Below the pieces are notes generated by a model. That model was not told the DNA's origin. It worked only from the letters and a program-made list of their open reading frames with translations, and made no database searches. A stretch of DNA of 64,000 nt from an uncultured Oscillospiraceae bacterium (GTDB lineage Bacteria; Bacillota; Clostridia; Oscillospirales; Oscillospiraceae), in the NCBI GenBank assembly GCA_910588975.1, contig CAJUSE010000005.1:30044-94043 (forward strand). Direction: 5' to 3'. Position numbers and translations under genes: made by a program. Every line of letters starts with the position of its first letter. The first letter of the stretch is position 1. Shown piece by piece: positions 25,935 to 34,251 of the stretch.

Positions 25935-26654
25935 TTACTCCCCTCGGATGACGGTACCGATCTTTTCTCCCATGACGGCCCGGTAGATGTTCTCCGGCTC
26001 TGCCAGGGCAAAGAGGAGAACAGGAATCTTGTTGTCCATGGACAGGCTGGTGGCGGTGGAGTCCATGACCTGGAGCCGCCGGGCCAGAACCTCACTGTAT
26101 GTGATGGTGTCAAACTTGACGGCGGAAGGATCCTTCTTGGGGTCGGCAGAGTAGACGCCGTCGATGTTCTTGGCCAGCAGGATGACATCGGCGTCGATCT
26201 CGGCGGCCCGGAGGACGGCGGCGGTGTCGGTGGAGAAGAAGGGATTGCCCGTGCCGCAGCCGAAGATGACCACCCTCCCCTTTTCCAGGTGCCGGGTGGC
26301 ACGGGAGCGGATATATGGCTCGGCGATGGCCTTCATCTCAATGGCGGTCTGGACCCGGACGTCCACTCCGTTCTGCTCCAGCACATCGGCCACGGCCAGG
26401 GCGTTGATGGCGGTGGCCAGCATGCCCATGTGGTCGGCCCGGGTGCGCTCCATCCGGTCGCCCCCATCCTTGAGCCCACGCCAGAAGTTGCCGCCGCCCA
26501 CCACGACGCCCACCTGGACACCCTGATCCACGCACTTCTTGATGACCTGGGCCACCTGGCCGATAAAGTCGAAGTTCAATCCCCGGCCGGCATCCCCTGC
26601 CAGGGCCTCGCCGCTGATCTTCAGCAGCACTCTCTTGTAAGCTGGGTTCTCCAT
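25935..26654 (-). CDS. pyrH: UMP kinase
   Basis: 239 residues from the ATG at 26654 (AAGGGGGATCAATC upstream); the open frame continues further 5' without a better site. Amino-acid-kinase fold: RVLLKISGEAL (8-18), VVVGGGNFWRG, AINALAVADVLEQ, FGCGTGNPFFSTDTAA. It phosphorylates UMP to UDP and is usually regulated by GTP and UTP. It is the first gene of the block running down to polC. Confidence 0.96.
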   Translation of the reverse strand: MENPAYKRVLLKISGEALAGDAGRGLNFDFIGQVAQVIKKCVDQGVQVGVVVGGGNFWRGLKDGGDRMERTRADHMGMLATAINALAVADVLEQNGVDVRVQTAIEMKAIAEPYIRSRATRHLEKGRVVIFGCGTGNPFFSTDTAAVLRAAEIDADVILLAKNIDGVYSADPKKDPSAVKFDTITYSEVLARRLQVMDSTATSLSMDNKIPVLLFALAEPENIYRAVMGEKIGTVIRGE

Positions 26655-26784
26655 GATTGATCCCCCTTGACGAATGTGATATGATTGTTCCATGGTATTG
26701 CTCCTCCTATTTTAATATAGTTTTCCCTTTTTGCATAGGGGGAGAGACAAAGTTTTTCCAAAATGTTCACAGGTACATGGTGAT

Positions 26785-26807
26785 TTCTCCCACATTTTGT
26801 GGGAGAA
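26785..26807. repeat. palindrome in divergent pyrH/peptidase region
   Basis: TTCTCCCACA (26785-26794), three-base spacer, TGTGGGAGAA (26798-26807). A perfect 10-bp inverted repeat with no T-run, located between divergent genes. It could be an operator or a leader hairpin. Confidence 0.55.
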
Positions 26808-26846
26808 CGGGCAAAAAATCGTTGCAGCAGAAGGGAGAATGGGAAC

Positions 26847-27845
26847 ATGGATAGAAAATTACTGGAGAAACTGACCACCATCCATGGGGTCAGCGGGTAT
26901 GAAAAGCAGGTGACGGCCTACATCTCAGAAAAGCTGAAGCCGGTGGCGGACAGGCTGTGGGTGGATGCCAACGGCAACCTCATCATCTACAAGAAGGGCT
27001 CCTCCCCTAAGGCAAAGAAGGTGCTTTTCTGTGCCCACATGGACGAGATCGGTCTGCAGGTCATCAAGATCAACGAGGATGGCACCCTGATGGTCAAGGA
27101 ACTGGGCTTCTGGTTCATGTATATTGCCTACCAGGCCCGGGTCATGTTCCGCAACGGGGTGGTGGGCGTGGTGGATGCCCGGGTGGACCCCAGCAAGATG
27201 ACCAAGGAGGACTTCTGTGTGGACATCGGTGTGTCCACCAAAGCTGAGGCTGAGGAGTTGGTGGAGGTGGGCGACGTAGCCCGGTTCCTGGGCCCGCTTC
27301 AGGAGCTGGCCGGGGGCAATCTCATGGCCAGCGCCCTTGACGACCGGGTGGGCTGCTATATGCAGATCCAGGCCCTGCTGGAAAATCCCCAGCCCAAAAA
27401 CGACGTGTATATGGCCTTCACCGTACAGGAGGAGCTGGGCACCCGGGGCGGCGGCGTGGTGGCCCACCAGGTCCGGCCCGACGTGGGAGTGGCCATCGAC
27501 GTGACCCCCAGCCATGACCGGCCCACGGGGATGATCGGCTCCAACGCCCTGGGCAAGGGGGTGGCCATCAAGATCTCGGACACCTGTTCTGTTTCGGACG
27601 AGGGACTGGTGGACACCGCCGTGGCCCTGTGCAAGGCCCAAGGCATCCCCTATCAGAAGGACGTGATCTACCGGGGCGGCACCGACGCCGGGGCCATCAC
27701 CCTCACTGGTGACGGTGTCAAGACCATCGGCTTTTCGGTGGTCACCCGGTACACCCACGGCCAGAACTGCATGGTAAACGTGGGCGACATTGAGGCCACC
27801 GTGGCCCTCACCAAGGCCTATATGGACGCAGAGTTTGATTTTTGA
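26847..27845 (+). CDS. M42-family metallo-aminopeptidase
   Basis: 332 residues from the ATG at 26847 (AAGGGAG at 26831-26837). Zinc-peptidase motifs: FCAHMDEIG with the first His/Asp, ALDDRVG, the catalytic EE of QEELGTRG, and IDVTPSHD. M42 enzymes are cobalt- or zinc-dependent aminopeptidases forming dodecameric shells, often glutamyl-specific. No signal peptide. A single-gene unit with a terminator after it. Confidence 0.92.
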   Translation: MDRKLLEKLTTIHGVSGYEKQVTAYISEKLKPVADRLWVDANGNLIIYKKGSSPKAKKVLFCAHMDEIGLQVIKINEDGTLMVKELGFWFMYIAYQARVMFRNGVVGVVDARVDPSKMTKEDFCVDIGVSTKAEAEELVEVGDVARFLGPLQELAGGNLMASALDDRVGCYMQIQALLENPQPKNDVYMAFTVQEELGTRGGGVVAHQVRPDVGVAIDVTPSHDRPTGMIGSNALGKGVAIKISDTCSVSDEGLVDTAVALCKAQGIPYQKDVIYRGGTDAGAITLTGDGVKTIGFSVVTRYTHGQNCMVNVGDIEATVALTKAYMDAEFDF

Positions 27846-27855
27846 TCGGATGAAA

Positions 27856-27900
27856 AAGAACCGGCGCCGACGATTTCTCGTCAGCGCCGGCTCTTACTTT
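27856..27900 (+). terminator. terminator after M42 peptidase
   Basis: CCGGCGCCGACGA...TCGTCAGCGCCGG with one mismatch, then CTCTTACTTTT. The T-run is imperfect. Confidence 0.65.
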
Positions 27901-27926
27901 TCGCAATGACAGCATAAAAAAATTCC

Positions 27927-28124
27927 TCACACCTGCACCTCTTCCCCGTCCCGGAGCACTTTTTTGATGCTCTTTTCCGCCTTGGAGCGGGGTGTCATCA
28001 GCTCGTGGCCGCAGCCGGCGCAGCGCAGCTTGAAGTCCATGCCCACCCGCAACACCAGCCACTGCCGGCTGCCGCAGGGATGGGCCTTTTTCAGTTCCAG
28101 AGTGTCCCCCACATGAATGTCCAT
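27927..28124 (-). CDS. DUF951 small zinc-ribbon-like protein
   Basis: 65 residues matching the DUF951 pattern: MDIHVGDTLELKKAHPCGS, then RVGMDFKLRCAGCGHELM and PRSKAEKSIKK. The Cys (C17, C35, C38) are probably structural. The family is common in Bacillota, often near DNA-metabolism genes; function unknown. Here it stands alone between the M42 peptidase and the divergent S1 protein, with its own promoter. Confidence 0.88.
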   Translation of the reverse strand: MDIHVGDTLELKKAHPCGSRQWLVLRVGMDFKLRCAGCGHELMTPRSKAEKSIKKVLRDGEEVQV

Positions 28125-28156
28125 ATTCCTCTCTCCCCTCTGCTTCTCTTGCCTCC

Positions 28157-28186
28157 ATTATAAAAGCCAAGGGCCCTTTTTGTCAA
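28157..28186 (-). promoter_or_regulatory. promoter of DUF951
   Basis: Minus strand TTGACA (28181-28186), 18-bp spacer, TATAAT (28157-28162). Confidence 0.75.
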
Positions 28187-28243
28187 TTCAAGTTGTCCCA
28201 CTGCATATCATATCCCGACCCACACCACCCCGGAAAGGATATG

Positions 28244-29203
28244 ATGAAAATGACAAGCCGTTTCCCCCCAGAGGGAAAGCTGCTATACACCCCGGAAAAC
28301 CAGGCCCTCTGCGCCACCGCCGAGGGCTTGGAGCAGGCCATGGCCACCGGGACCGTTCTGGAGGGCCTGGCCCTTCTGTGCGACGAACACCATGATTTAG
28401 TTGTAAGGCTTGGCCCCTTCACAGGCCGCATCCCCCGGGAGGAGGCCGCCCTTGGCATCACCGAGGGGACCACCCGGGACATCGCCATTCTCTCCCGGGT
28501 GGGCAAGCCGGTGTGCTTCATTGTTGAGGGACTGGAGGGTCAGGACGGAACCCTGGTCCCCCGGCTCTCCCGCCGCCGGGCCCAGGAGCTGGCCCTGGGC
28601 CACATCATGGCCAGCTGGGTCCCCGGTCAGGTCATCCCCGCCACCGTTACCCATCTGGAGCCCTTCGGGGCCTTTGTGGATATGGGCTGCGGCGTGCCCT
28701 CCATGATCGGGGTGGAGCGGCTGTCCGTCTCCCGCATTCCCCACGCCGGGGTCCGCCTGGCCCCGGGCCAGGACATCCTGGCCGCCGTGCTGGAGGTGGA
28801 CCGCTCCCGGCGGCGGGTGGTCCTCACCCACCGTGAGCTGCTGGGCACCTGGGAGGAGAACGCCGCCCTCTTTCGCCCGGGCATGACGGTGGCGGGCTGG
28901 GCCCGTGGGGTAAAGGACTACGGCATTTTTGTGGAGCTGGCCCCCAACCTCTCCGGCCTGGCTGAGCACCGGGACGGGATCCGAGAGGGTGACCGGCTCT
29001 CGGTCTACATCAAGTCCATCCTCCCCGAGCGGATGAAGCTGAAGCTCATCGTCATTGATGTGCTGCCCCCTGATGAGGGACCGCAACCTCTACACTATTT
29101 CATCACCGACGGGGTCCTGAACCGTTGGCAGTATGCCCCGGAGGGCTGCGCAAAGGCGGGCGGCGAGACAGTGTTCCAGCCGGAAAACAGGGCCGGAGCG
29201 TAA
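28244..29203 (+). CDS. protein with S1 RNA-binding domains
   Basis: About 319 residues. GGAAAGG (28232-28238) supports the ATG at 28244 or at 28250. Three S1-like modules are visible: a divergent one at about 40-105, a clear one from VIPATVTHLEPFGAFVDMG (about 128-200), and a third from VAGWARGVKDYGIFVEL (about 215-275). Related Clostridia proteins are annotated as S1-like or YlmH/S1 homologues; this one is shorter than ribosomal S1 and has no lytB fusion. It probably binds RNA on the ribosome (inference). Confidence 0.8.
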   Translation: MKMTSRFPPEGKLLYTPENQALCATAEGLEQAMATGTVLEGLALLCDEHHDLVVRLGPFTGRIPREEAALGITEGTTRDIAILSRVGKPVCFIVEGLEGQDGTLVPRLSRRRAQELALGHIMASWVPGQVIPATVTHLEPFGAFVDMGCGVPSMIGVERLSVSRIPHAGVRLAPGQDILAAVLEVDRSRRRVVLTHRELLGTWEENAALFRPGMTVAGWARGVKDYGIFVELAPNLSGLAEHRDGIREGDRLSVYIKSILPERMKLKLIVIDVLPPDEGPQPLHYFITDGVLNRWQYAPEGCAKAGGETVFQPENRAGA

Positions 29204-29216
29204 TGCTCCGGCCCTG
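29188..29216 (+). other. stem-loop over the S1-gene stop codon
   Basis: Perfect 12-bp stem CAGGGCCGGAGC (29188-29199) / GCTCCGGCCCTG (29205-29216), with the TAA stop in the loop. No T-run follows, so it is not a standard terminator. The following 160 bases up to the acetyltransferase hold no gene I can support. Confidence 0.55.
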
Positions 29217-29375
29217 TGCCCTGTTCTATGTACGCTCCTCATTTTTGGGCTCGTGGCCGGACTCAAAAATTTCGCCTCATCTGCTCCAGGAACAGGGACT
29301 TATCATCCGCCGCCCGCCCAGAATTTTCCGAATCATGGTCCTTCATCCTTTTCACCCTCTGGGCTGGATCTGTTT

Positions 29376-29933
29376 TCAGAGGAAACTACGAAAGTCCGCC
29401 GGGGACAGCTCGTAGTCCACCGAGGACTGTGCTCTCCCCACCTGGTCGGTCCAGGCGTTTTCGTGGATCCGGATACGCCGGAAACCCAGGATCTCGTAGA
29501 CATGCTGGGCCCGGGCGTTGTTCAGGTTGGTGTCCAGCACGATCTTTTTGTAGCCCAGCTCTTCAAAGAGATAGGTGATAAGTAGGCTCAGGGCCCGGCG
29601 GCCAAGGCCCCGCCCCTGACAGGAGAAGTCGCAGATCTTGATGCCGATGATGGCCGTCCGGCAATCCGGGTCGGTGTTCCAGTCTGGGTCGTCGGTCATG
29701 TCCCGGTAGTTCATCTCCCCGATGGGCCGTCCCTCCAGCTCCAGGATGAGCCGCCGGTGAACTCCGTCGGCATCCCCAGCCAGCTGGCTGGCCACCGCTT
29801 CGACGGTGATGCCCAAGCCGTTGGGATAGCCGGCATGGGCCATCACCGTCCCATCGTTCCACCACTCCGCCAGCTGGGCCCCATCGGCGGCCACGGCATG
29901 GCGGAGGGCCAGGTCTTTATCTTGTAAGTGCAT
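29376..29933 (-). CDS. GNAT-family N-acetyltransferase
   Basis: 185 residues of RimJ/RimL-like GNAT type: acetyl-CoA loop CQGRGLGRRALSLL (about 108-121), followed by LDTNLNNARAQHVYEILGFR, the conserved alpha4-beta region. Substrate unknown (amino group of a small molecule or protein). It begins 63 bases after rarA on the same strand and is probably carried on the rarA transcript. Confidence 0.85.
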   Translation of the reverse strand: MHLQDKDLALRHAVAADGAQLAEWWNDGTVMAHAGYPNGLGITVEAVASQLAGDADGVHRRLILELEGRPIGEMNYRDMTDDPDWNTDPDCRTAIIGIKICDFSCQGRGLGRRALSLLITYLFEELGYKKIVLDTNLNNARAQHVYEILGFRRIRIHENAWTDQVGRAQSSVDYELSPADFRSFL

Positions 29934-29996
29934 GGTTTATCCTCGCAAATTTCAATATTTGACCAGAGTGCCGGCCCTTCCCCGGCTCCCTCGGTC

Positions 29997-31265
29997 TCAT
30001 TCCTCCCCCTTGATCTTCTTCCAGTACTCCTCGGCGGCACGCTCGTTTTTGTTGTCCCCAAAAACGTAGTACTGGGCCCCCAGAAGGATGTCAGGCAGAT
30101 ACTGCTGCTGCACCCAATGTCCCGGGAAATTGTGGGGGTAGAGATAGCCCTGGTCCCGCTCCATGCCCGCCGAGTCGGCATGGACATTTTGCAGGTGCCG
30201 GGGGTAGTCGCCGATCTTGCCCGCCTTCACGTCGGAGCGGGCAGCGCCGATGGCATTGACCACGCTGTTGGACTTGGGGGCGGTGGCCAGCAGGATGGCC
30301 GCCTGGGCCAGGGGCAGCTGGGCCTCGGGCAGGCCCAGCTGCAAAGCGTTGTCACAGCAGGCCTTGACGATGTAAACCGCCTGGGGGTAAGCCATGCCCA
30401 CATCCTCGCTGGCCGAGCACAACAGCCGCCGGATGGCGGTGATGAGGTCCCCCGCCTCCAGCAGCCGGGCCAGATAGTGGAGGGCAGCGTCGGGGTCGCT
30501 GCCCCGGAGGGACTTCATAAGGGCGGAGGCGATGTCGTAGTGGTCGTCCCCCTCCCGGTCATAGCGCATGGCCGAGCGCTGGGCCACCGTCTTGGCATCC
30601 TCCAGGGTAACCACAAGGCTTTTCCCTTTCCGCTGTGCCGAGTTCATGAGCAACTCCACGGCGTTCATGGCCTTTCGGCAATCGCCGCCGCAGGCCACCG
30701 ACAGGTGCTCCACCACCCCGTCCTCCAGCTTCGCCTTGGCTCCCAGCCGCTCTCCCATGAGCCGGAAGCCCCGCTCCACGGCGGGCTGCAGGTCAGGCCC
30801 CTCCAGGGGCTTGAACTCAAAGACGCTGGATCGGGACAGGACGGCGTTATAGACATAGAAATAAGGGTTTTCGGTGGTGGAAGCGATGAGGGTCACATCC
30901 CCCCGCTCGATAACCTCCAGCAGGGACTGCTGCTGTTTCTTGTTGAAGTACTGAATCTCGTCCAGGTAAAGGAGAACCCCTTCCGGGGCCAGTAGGGTGC
31001 CCACCTGGGCAATGACATCCTTCACATCGGCCAGAGAGGCGGTGGTGGCGTTGAGCCGGCGGAGGGTACGGTTGGTCCGCTTGGCGATGATGTTGGCCAC
31101 TGTGGTCTTGCCCGTCCCCGAAGGGCCGTAGAAAATAAGGTTGGGGATATCGCCGCTTTCAATGATGCGCCGCAGCAGCCCCCCCTCCCCCAGGATGTGC
31201 TTCTGGCCTACCACCTCGTCCAGGGTCTCAGGGCGGATCTCGTCTGCCAAAGGCCGGTATGCCAT
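29997..31265 (-). CDS. rarA: replication-associated recombination protein RarA/MgsA
   Basis: 422 residues. AAA+ clamp-loader-like ATPase with GPSGTGKTT (47-55), Walker B YLDEIQYF, sensor-1 ASTTENPYF, and the C-terminal tetramerisation domain (ASALMKSLRGSDPDAALHYL onward). It acts at stalled replication forks. AAAGGAGGG precedes the ATG. Its promoter overlaps a LexA-like palindrome, suggesting SOS control; the neighbouring GNAT gene would be co-induced. Confidence 0.95.
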   Translation of the reverse strand: MAYRPLADEIRPETLDEVVGQKHILGEGGLLRRIIESGDIPNLIFYGPSGTGKTTVANIIAKRTNRTLRRLNATTASLADVKDVIAQVGTLLAPEGVLLYLDEIQYFNKKQQQSLLEVIERGDVTLIASTTENPYFYVYNAVLSRSSVFEFKPLEGPDLQPAVERGFRLMGERLGAKAKLEDGVVEHLSVACGGDCRKAMNAVELLMNSAQRKGKSLVVTLEDAKTVAQRSAMRYDREGDDHYDIASALMKSLRGSDPDAALHYLARLLEAGDLITAIRRLLCSASEDVGMAYPQAVYIVKACCDNALQLGLPEAQLPLAQAAILLATAPKSNSVVNAIGAARSDVKAGKIGDYPRHLQNVHADSAGMERDQGYLYPHNFPGHWVQQQYLPDILLGAQYYVFGDNKNERAAEEYWKKIKGEE

Positions 31266-31306
31266 GGGCAGGTCCCTCCTTTCGCCAAGATAAATTCTTT
31301 GCTATT

Positions 31307-31335
31307 ATTCTAACATATGTTCGAGATATTGTAAA
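31307..31335 (-). promoter_or_regulatory. rarA promoter
   Basis: Minus strand TTTACA (31330-31335), 17-bp spacer, TAGAAT (31307-31312), about 45 bases upstream of rarA. Confidence 0.75.
31310..31323. promoter_or_regulatory. LexA/DinR-like box
   Basis: Minus strand CGAACATATGTTAG, one base away from the Gram-positive LexA consensus CGAACrnryGTTCG. It overlaps the -10 and spacer of the rarA promoter, a position that would give repression. Confidence 0.65.
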
Positions 31336-31340
31336 GAGGC

Positions 31341-32102
31341 TCAAGACAATCCGGGGAGGACTTGGGAGAGGGGCGGGAACATCAAATCGTCCATACCATA
31401 TCTCTCTATAATAAAATCATCATCAAACCCAAAAGAGTAACCAGAAATGTTGTAATCAAGGGCGTAACAGTATGTGTCCAGCAGCCAAAGCGTCCCCTGG
31501 CGATAAACTTCCGCCTCAGCCCTGGTAGAACCAACCGAGCCATTGGTCCCCAAAATAAATAGCCTATTGACCTCTCTTTCATCTCCCGGTGGATAGTCCC
31601 CTGCACCTCGGAACAGCATAATATCATAGGCCATATGGGCCTGACGCTCTATCAACGCTCGATAGTTTTCCAGAAGTTGATGATCTTCTTTATATTCAGA
31701 AACGCTTTTTACCCACGCAACGGCATGATCCAGTTCCTGCTTCCACGCTTCACGATAAAAAGCCGCATTCACTCCCATTTCAACTGTAGAAGACCCCACC
31801 ATTCGTTTGTCTGAAAAATAGTATTGGTCAATGGGATTATCCCGACGAGAAGCCCGTTCATTCCGAAGCACGGCGTCATCCCGCTTCTGCTCCGCCTCCA
31901 TCCTGTCCGCCTGGGCCTGGGCGAACTGGACACTCCTTTGGTGCAGTTCTTCCTCCAACACCTGATTTCGCTCCCGGGCCGCCACCAGCTGGGCCTGCGT
32001 TTCCTGACTCTCCTTCCAAAAATGGGCCGTCAGGCCCAGCGCTCCGCACAAAATCAACAGGCAGATACACAGGGCCAAACGCAAAAATTTCTGCTGTTTC
32101 AT
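31341..32102 (-). CDS. membrane-anchored protein with coiled coil, unknown
   Basis: 253 residues from the ATG at 32102 (GAGGAGA upstream). One N-terminal transmembrane helix (about 6-28), a coiled coil (about 30-85, rich in Gln/Glu/Ala heptads), then an extracytoplasmic domain with many aromatic and acidic residues ending in a YGMDDLMFPPLSQVL tail. The C-terminal part faintly resembles LprI/DUF1311-type domains (lysozyme-inhibitor-like), but I would not assign it. It has its own start region divergent to the amidohydrolase. Confidence 0.7.
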   Translation of the reverse strand: MKQQKFLRLALCICLLILCGALGLTAHFWKESQETQAQLVAARERNQVLEEELHQRSVQFAQAQADRMEAEQKRDDAVLRNERASRRDNPIDQYYFSDKRMVGSSTVEMGVNAAFYREAWKQELDHAVAWVKSVSEYKEDHQLLENYRALIERQAHMAYDIMLFRGAGDYPPGDEREVNRLFILGTNGSVGSTRAEAEVYRQGTLWLLDTYCYALDYNISGYSFGFDDDFIIERYGMDDLMFPPLSQVLPGLS

Positions 32103-32184
32103 TGCTCTTTTCTCCTCACCGGGGCTCTTTTTTCTCCATTTTACACCTTCTCCCCCTTTTTGCAAAGAGATTTCCGATCCCCGC

Positions 32185-32213
32185 TTTCCTTTTCCCGGCG
32201 TTGGTATTATAAT
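32185..32213 (+). promoter_or_regulatory. promoter of the amidohydrolase
   Basis: Weak TTTCCT (32185-32190), 17-bp spacer, perfect TATAAT (32208-32213). Confidence 0.55.
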
Positions 32214-32224
32214 GGAGATACCAA
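32201..32224. promoter_or_regulatory. operator-like inverted repeat
   Basis: TTGGTAT (32201-32207), ten bases, ATACCAA (32218-32224). The repeat brackets the -10 and predicted start site of the amidohydrolase promoter. Confidence 0.45.
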
Positions 32225-32247
32225 TTTCTAAAAAGGGAGGAATTTTC

Positions 32248-33393
32248 ATGCTTATCAAAAACGGCACTATCTATGACGCCATCCATGCCGAGCCCTACGC
32301 AGGCGACATCCGCATCGAGGGCACCACCATCAAAGAGGTCGCCCCCGCCCTGACCCCCGCCCCCGGCGAGGAGGTCATCGACGCCACCGGCAAGCGGGTC
32401 TACCCCGGGTTCATTGATGCCCACAGCCACCTGGGCCTGGACAACTACGGCATGGGTTGGGAGGGCCACGACTACAACGAGATGGGGGACATTATAGCCG
32501 CCCAGCTTCGGGCCATCGACTCTTTTAACCCCATGGAGCAGGGGGTCCGCAAGGCTTTGGAGGGCGGCGTCACCACCGTGGGTACCGGCCCGGGCAGTGC
32601 CAACGTGCTGGGTGGCACCTTCATCGCCGTCAAGACCTACGGCCGGTGCGTGGACGACATGATCGTCCGTGACCCGGTGGCCATGAAGTGCGCCTTCGGC
32701 GAAAACCCCAAGCGGTGCTACAAGGACAAGGGGGATTCCGCCCGGATGACCACCGCCGCCAAGCTGCGGGAGATGCTCTTTGCCGCCCGGGATTACATGG
32801 AGCGCAAAGAGGCTGCCGGCGGTGATATTTCAAAAACTCCCAAGTATGACATGAAGATGGAGGCCCTCATCCCCGTTCTGAAGGGTGAGATCCCCCTGAA
32901 GGCCCACGCCCACCGGGCCGACGACATTTGCACCGCCATCCGCATTGCCAAGGAGTTTGGCGTGAAGATGACCCTGGAGCACTGCACCGAGGGCCATCTT
33001 ATCCCCGAGGAGGTGGCCCGGTCCGGCTTCCCCGCTGCCGTGGGCCCCACCCTCACCAACGCCAGCAAGATCGAGCTGGTGAACAAGAGCTTCGAGACCC
33101 CCAAGGTCCTGACCGAGCACGGGATCCAAGTGAGCATCATCACCGACAACCCCGTCATCCCCCAGTCCTACCTGCCCCTGTGTGCCGGCCTGGCCGTCAA
33201 GGCGGGCCTGGACCCCTTCACCGCCCTCCAGGCCATCACCATCAATCCCGCCAGACACCTGGGCATTGCGGATCGGGTGGGCTCTCTGGAGGCGGGCAAG
33301 GACGCCGATGTGGTCCTCACCGACGGCGACCCCATGGTCAGCGACTCCACCATCTGCGCCGTGCTCATCAACGGAGAGAAAGTGGTGGGATAA
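32248..33393 (+). CDS. metal-dependent amidohydrolase
   Basis: 381 residues from the ATG at 32248 (AAAGGGAGG upstream). Amidohydrolase-superfamily TIM barrel: VYPGFIDAHSHLGLD (metal HxH), KAHAHRADDICTA and LEHCTEGH (further His ligands), ITDNPVI (Asp), and the closing NPARHLGIADRVGSLEAGKDAD. It is close to the imidazolonepropionase-like group; the substrate is unknown (cyclic amide or dipeptide-like). Cytoplasmic. The AlkA-like gene follows after 65 bases, possibly on the same transcript. Confidence 0.88.
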   Translation: MLIKNGTIYDAIHAEPYAGDIRIEGTTIKEVAPALTPAPGEEVIDATGKRVYPGFIDAHSHLGLDNYGMGWEGHDYNEMGDIIAAQLRAIDSFNPMEQGVRKALEGGVTTVGTGPGSANVLGGTFIAVKTYGRCVDDMIVRDPVAMKCAFGENPKRCYKDKGDSARMTTAAKLREMLFAARDYMERKEAAGGDISKTPKYDMKMEALIPVLKGEIPLKAHAHRADDICTAIRIAKEFGVKMTLEHCTEGHLIPEEVARSGFPAAVGPTLTNASKIELVNKSFETPKVLTEHGIQVSIITDNPVIPQSYLPLCAGLAVKAGLDPFTALQAITINPARHLGIADRVGSLEAGKDADVVLTDGDPMVSDSTICAVLINGEKVVG

Positions 33394-33458
33394 GCCCCCA
33401 CCAAAATCCCCTTACCCTGGAAAATCGGATATAAAAACCACTGAAAGAGAGTGTCCCC

Positions 33459-34106
33459 ATGGCCCAATATTTCCCCTACGGCCAGACAGAGACCGACTAC
33501 TTAAAGACCAAGGATCCCCGGCTGGCCCAGCTGATCGACGCCGCTGGACACATTGATCGGCCCATAAAAAACGGTGACATCTATGCCGGACTGGTGGACA
33601 GCATCATCGGCCAGCAGATCTCTACCGCCGCCCACAACACCATCCGCCGACGGGTCGAGGAACGCTATGGGAGCCTGACTCCCGGAAAGGTTAACAGCCT
33701 TACAGATGCCGAACTACAAGCTCTTGGCACCACCTGGCGCAAGGTGTCCTACATCCGGGATCTGACCGACCGGGTCCTGAGCGGCCAGTTTGATCCCGAG
33801 GTTCTCACCGACCTGAGCGACGACGAGGTGGTAAAGTCCCTCTGCGCCCTCAAGGGCATTGGCCGGTGGACGGCTGAGATGATCATGACCTTCTCCATGG
33901 CCCGGCCCGATGTGCTCTCTTACGGTGACCTGGCCATCTGCCGGGGCATCAAAAAGCTCTATGGACTGGAAAAGCTCAGCGAGGAGACCTTCCATGACCT
34001 CACTGACAAGTTCTCCCCCTATCGTACCACCGCCGCCCTCTACTTCTGGTGGTATGCCAACCCGGCCTGCCCTCTGACCCTCTCCTTTCAGGAGGATATC
34101 CCATAG
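33459..34106 (+). CDS. AlkA-like DNA-3-methyladenine glycosylase II
   Basis: 215 residues of the HhH-GPD superfamily. Hairpin LKGIGRWTAEMI (131-142) followed by catalytic Asp157 in SYGDLAICRG. No Fe-S cluster Cys and no N-terminal AlkA extension, so it is the short bacterial form. It removes alkylated bases with broad specificity and complements the AAG-type enzyme at 8931. Confidence 0.92.
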   Translation: MAQYFPYGQTETDYLKTKDPRLAQLIDAAGHIDRPIKNGDIYAGLVDSIIGQQISTAAHNTIRRRVEERYGSLTPGKVNSLTDAELQALGTTWRKVSYIRDLTDRVLSGQFDPEVLTDLSDDEVVKSLCALKGIGRWTAEMIMTFSMARPDVLSYGDLAICRGIKKLYGLEKLSEETFHDLTDKFSPYRTTAALYFWWYANPACPLTLSFQEDIP

Positions 34107-34120
34107 CTGTCCCACTCACG

Positions 34121-34157
34121 AAGCCAGCCCCAGTCGATCGACCGGGGCTGGCTTTTT
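34121..34157 (+). terminator. terminator after alkA-like gene
   Basis: AAGCCAGCCCC (34121-34131) pairs with GGGGCTGGCTT, with TTTTT after it; the loop is itself palindromic (GTCGATCGAC). Confidence 0.88.
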
Positions 34158-34251
34158 CTTTCATCTCGACATTCTTTCTCAATGTTGCAGGCAGTCTGAA
34201 AATGTTGTATCTTTGTCAATGGTTTACGTACATTATCCAAGGAGGCGCAGT

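Noticed and set aside
29217..29375. Possible gene remnant between the S1 gene and the acetyltransferase
   Set aside because: No frame with a start site or recognisable fragment in any phase; treated as plain intergenic sequence.
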